Notes under the pieces: generated by a model
Database searches by the model: none
What the model was told of the DNA's origin: nothing
Seen by the model: only the letters and a program-made list of their open reading frames with translations
Program-made: the position numbers and the translations under genes
Shown: positions 61,899 through 64,000 of the stretch, piece after piece
How positions within the stretch are numbered: the stretch's first letter is position 1
Layout of the letters: each line of letters opens with the position of its first letter
NCBI RefSeq assembly: GCF_013376415.1
Contig: NZ_WYET01000004.1
Location: 930,001 to 994,000, forward strand
DNA from: Flagellimonas chongwuensis
GTDB taxonomy: Bacteria; Bacteroidota; Bacteroidia; Flavobacteriales; Flavobacteriaceae
DNA length: 64,000 bases
Direction of reading: 5' to 3'

Positions 61899-62552
61899 AT
61901 GAAGAATCACAAAAACACCGTAATTGCTTCTTTTGGGGCAATTTTATTACTACTGGGAGCCTGTCAAGAAGCACCTAAAAAAGAAGAACCGACCGAACCT
62001 GGACAAGAAATAGTGGCTCCGCCGGAGGGCATCATTTCTTTGGAAGAGTCCAAAGCATTGTATGATAATTACACCAAGAACAGGATAGACATTATACGAA
62101 CATTTGAGGCCGAACGGAACGCTGATGAAAAATTTGTTCCATCACGATTTACGTCCTTTAGCTATGCCGACATGGAACAATACATGAAATATGTAGAGCA
62201 GGAAGCTCATGAGGCAGGTGTTAAGGTTGCATCCTTAAGGATTTACTTTGCAAACTATCCGGACAAACCTGATTTTCCTGATGGAAAAAAAGTGGTACAT
62301 CCAAGACAAAATTCCATATTTATTGTACCCACGACCATGATTGACGGTAAAGAGGAAGGTTTTTACATAGGTTCAGATGGTAAGGCCAAACCAATAAAAG
62401 CAGTTGTTGGCACCAAGGAAACCGGAGAAAAAAGCGAACCCAACACTTCGCAGGCCAGTTTTGCGCCCGCCTTCTTTCAGAGCGGAAGTACAAGTTTGAA
62501 CTTAAATCATGGAAATTCCTATCCCCCTCCATTTGGCACGGATTTCCAATAA
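61899..62552 (+). CDS. Hypothetical lipoprotein
   Basis: A 217-residue predicted lipoprotein (signal ending LLLLGAC, Cys about 22), followed by a Pro/Glu-rich linker and a mixed alpha/beta domain (about 45-165) with SYADMEQYMKYVEQEAHEAG and LRIYFANYPDKPDFPDGKKV. I do not recognise the family. The C-terminal 50 residues are low-complexity. It lies 3 nt before a seven-helix membrane protein gene, so the pair is probably co-expressed. Confidence 0.65.
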   Translation: MKNHKNTVIASFGAILLLLGACQEAPKKEEPTEPGQEIVAPPEGIISLEESKALYDNYTKNRIDIIRTFEAERNADEKFVPSRFTSFSYADMEQYMKYVEQEAHEAGVKVASLRIYFANYPDKPDFPDGKKVVHPRQNSIFIVPTTMIDGKEEGFYIGSDGKAKPIKAVVGTKETGEKSEPNTSQASFAPAFFQSGSTSLNLNHGNSYPPPFGTDFQ

Positions 62553-62555
62553 AGA

Positions 62556-63248
62556 ATGACCCTACAAGAAGTTTTAAATCTCATTTGGGATCAGATCTTT
62601 GTGATACTGTACCTGGCGACTTGGATTATTTCGGTCTATAGGTATAGGAGGTTTTTTGATACACCTCTAAAGTTTTTCCCAATGATCATTATGTATACCT
62701 TCTTTAATGAGATTTTGGGATATTTCATCACGTATAGCGATCAATTTCAATTTTTTTCGGATAGTAAATACACCCCTAACAATATTGTAATCTATAATAT
62801 TTATCAAGTTGTATTTTTTGTATATATGTTCGATGTATATCGAAAAATATTAAAAAGCGATAAGCTCAAAAAGCTTATTTTTTATCTTATCATAGCATGC
62901 ATGCTCGGATATTTGGCGAATGGTATTTTAGTTAATCCATTGATTTATCAGACGACCTATGCCCATATATTTGGATCGGTTCTCATGGTTTTGATCACGT
63001 TCATGTACCTACGGGAAAAACTTAAAGAAGAAAGTGCACATCCATTAAAGTTTAATTTGATGTTTTGGGTAACTATAGGTCTATTGGCATTTTATATTCC
63101 ATTTCCCTTAATCCTAACATTTTATAAGATTAAGGCAGTATATGGAATCTGGATATTTTTAAAACCTATCTTGGTCACATCGATAATATTGATGTACGGA
63201 TTTATCATTTTTGGTCTACTGATCGGCAAAAGGAGGGCATTCAGGTGA
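62556..63248 (+). CDS. Seven-helix membrane protein, paralogue 1
   Basis: A 230-residue polytopic protein with about seven hydrophobic helices and no recognised family. The segment RRFFDTPLKFFPMIIMYTFF-NEILGYFI recurs in the next gene, showing a tandem duplication. Seven helices and a lipoprotein partner suggest a sensor or transporter-like role, but nothing specific can be said. Confidence 0.65.
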   Translation: MTLQEVLNLIWDQIFVILYLATWIISVYRYRRFFDTPLKFFPMIIMYTFFNEILGYFITYSDQFQFFSDSKYTPNNIVIYNIYQVVFFVYMFDVYRKILKSDKLKKLIFYLIIACMLGYLANGILVNPLIYQTTYAHIFGSVLMVLITFMYLREKLKEESAHPLKFNLMFWVTIGLLAFYIPFPLILTFYKIKAVYGIWIFLKPILVTSIILMYGFIIFGLLIGKRRAFR

Positions 63249-63269
63249 TATTTTAAAACAACAAATACT

Positions 63270-63296
63270 AGCCTCCCTTTTTGGGAGGCTTTTTTT
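63270..63296 (+). terminator. Terminator between tandem paralogues
   Basis: Arms AGCCTCCC and GGGAGGCT around a T-rich loop, then a T-run. The second paralogue therefore needs its own promoter. Confidence 0.85.
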
Positions 63297-63361
63297 GTTA
63301 TTTTTGCCGTCCAACCAAACTGAAATCAGAGCACTGTCTATTAGACGGTTACCATAGAATT

Positions 63362-64000
63362 ATGGATACGATTCTAACCTTCATCACAGAACATTACATT
63401 ATTCCTTTTTATCTTATTGTTTGGTTAGTGTCCATGGCCTGTTACCGCACTTATTTTGATACACCATTAAAATATTACCCAATGTACCTTATGTATACAC
63501 TACTAACAGAGTTGTTGGGATATTTTATAAAATTTCATGAAGAATTTCAAGTGGTGAGCGACAATAAGTACAATTGGTACAATGTGATTATATATAACAT
63601 TTACTCTGTTATAACTTTTATGTTCTTCTACCATATATATTGGCAGGTTTTAAAAAATGAAAAACACAAGAAATGGGTTGTAATAGGAGCAGGTAGCAGT
63701 CTATTGAGCTATGTTATAAGTCTATTTTTTCAAGACCCCTTCTATTCCAATCTGTATTATGCCGATTTGGTGGCATCCATGGTTCTGCTATTCAACATAT
63801 GGTTGTACTATAAGGAAAAGAAACTTGAATTCAACCCCTATCCCAACAAACATAATCTAATGTTCTGGACCAGTTTAGGGCTTGCCGTTTTCCATGCAAT
63901 TTTTCCATTTCTGATTATAATAGGTTATGAAGCGCCTAAAATATGGGTCAACTATAACTTACGGAGCGTTCTTTGGGTTTTTATCCTATTCATGTACGGC
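63362..64000 (+). CDS. Seven-helix membrane protein, paralogue 2 (cut by window end)
   Basis: An open frame from ATG 63362 runs to the window edge without a stop (213 codons seen). It is homologous to the preceding protein: RTYFDTPLKYYPMYLMYTLL-TELLGYFI matches the same region, and YNVIIYNIYSV matches NIVIYNIYQV. About seven hydrophobic helices are seen. Family unrecognised; the C-terminus lies outside the window. Confidence 0.65.
   Translation, partial: MDTILTFITEHYIIPFYLIVWLVSMACYRTYFDTPLKYYPMYLMYTLLTELLGYFIKFHEEFQVVSDNKYNWYNVIIYNIYSVITFMFFYHIYWQVLKNEKHKKWVVIGAGSSLLSYVISLFFQDPFYSNLYYADLVASMVLLFNIWLYYKEKKLEFNPYPNKHNLMFWTSLGLAVFHAIFPFLIIIGYEAPKIWVNYNLRSVLWVFILFMYG

Noticed and set aside
1..64000. 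CRISPR arrays, insertion sequences, prophage or defence islands
   Set aside because: I found no regularly spaced repeats, transposase, integrase, restriction or Cas-like products anywhere in the window.

Overview
This 64 kb window looks like a contiguous piece of a Flavobacteriaceae (Bacteroidota) chromosome of roughly 40% GC. The evidence is the gene set (glutamine synthetase III next to a eukaryotic-type GSII, fused IcmF mutase, DUF4870, DUF4197, DUF3570, DUF4293 and DUF3667 proteins, BT_3928-type DoxX/thioredoxin fusion), the recurrent Bacteroidota -7 promoter box TAnnTTTG, and signal peptides ending in Q or AQ. A Muricauda/Allomuricauda-like genus is a guess. I see no insertion sequence, prophage, CRISPR array or rRNA; one tRNA (Arg-ACG) is present.

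Layout. 0-9.6 kb: dnaN, mnmE, a PepSY protein, a secreted M28 peptidase coupled to PPK2, and a sigma-54-type regulator without a DNA-binding domain. 7.5-12.8 kb: a tight minus-strand run ABC ATPase, permease, MscS channel, DUF6268 barrel, regulator. 13-17 kb: grpE-dnaJ behind a clear promoter, an SDR epimerase, and DUF4920-mnmD. 17-23 kb: ilvE, a MazG-like hydrolase, small membrane proteins, fluC, then an ammonium module (P-II, AmtB, Bbp2-type barrel). 23-30 kb: lipoprotein, secreted hydrolase, Lrp regulator, IcmF, purU. 30-34 kb: GH65 phosphorylase, DUF4197 lipoprotein, a gene-poor stretch. 34-41 kb: pyrF, prfA and purM, with a five-gene exported cassette (Rieske, thioredoxin, ApbE, DUF4266, DUF3570) between prfA and purM. 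41-44.5 kb: divergent GSIII and GSII. 45.5-47.6 kb: a BlaI/M56 system with a well-formed operator. 48-64 kb: apt, tRNA-Arg, clpS, prmA, tpiA, folP, cdaA, an ABC exporter, truA, rho, and a lipoprotein followed by two tandem paralogous seven-helix proteins, the last cut by the window end.

Most promising for novelty: (1) the Rieske-Trx-ApbE-DUF4266-DUF3570 cassette, which looks like an uncharacterised extracytoplasmic redox or metal-handling system; (2) three ACTAW-N4-WTAGT dyads spaced exactly 20 bp apart over the blaI-M56 promoter, where the protease carries a TonB-plug-like C-terminus; (3) the DUF6268 gene, whose only sensible signal-peptide start is ATA, in an ATAA overlap with the channel gene; (4) the GAFTSA, HTH-less NtrC-like regulator; (5) a tiny hydrophobic ORF ending in the loop of a 14-bp hairpin near 48.05 kb.

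Nitrogen assimilation recurs (P-II/AmtB at 20 kb, GSIII/GSII at 41-44 kb) and one-carbon/purine/folate functions (purU, purM, apt, folP) are scattered. All assignments are read from sequence by eye; no database search was run.
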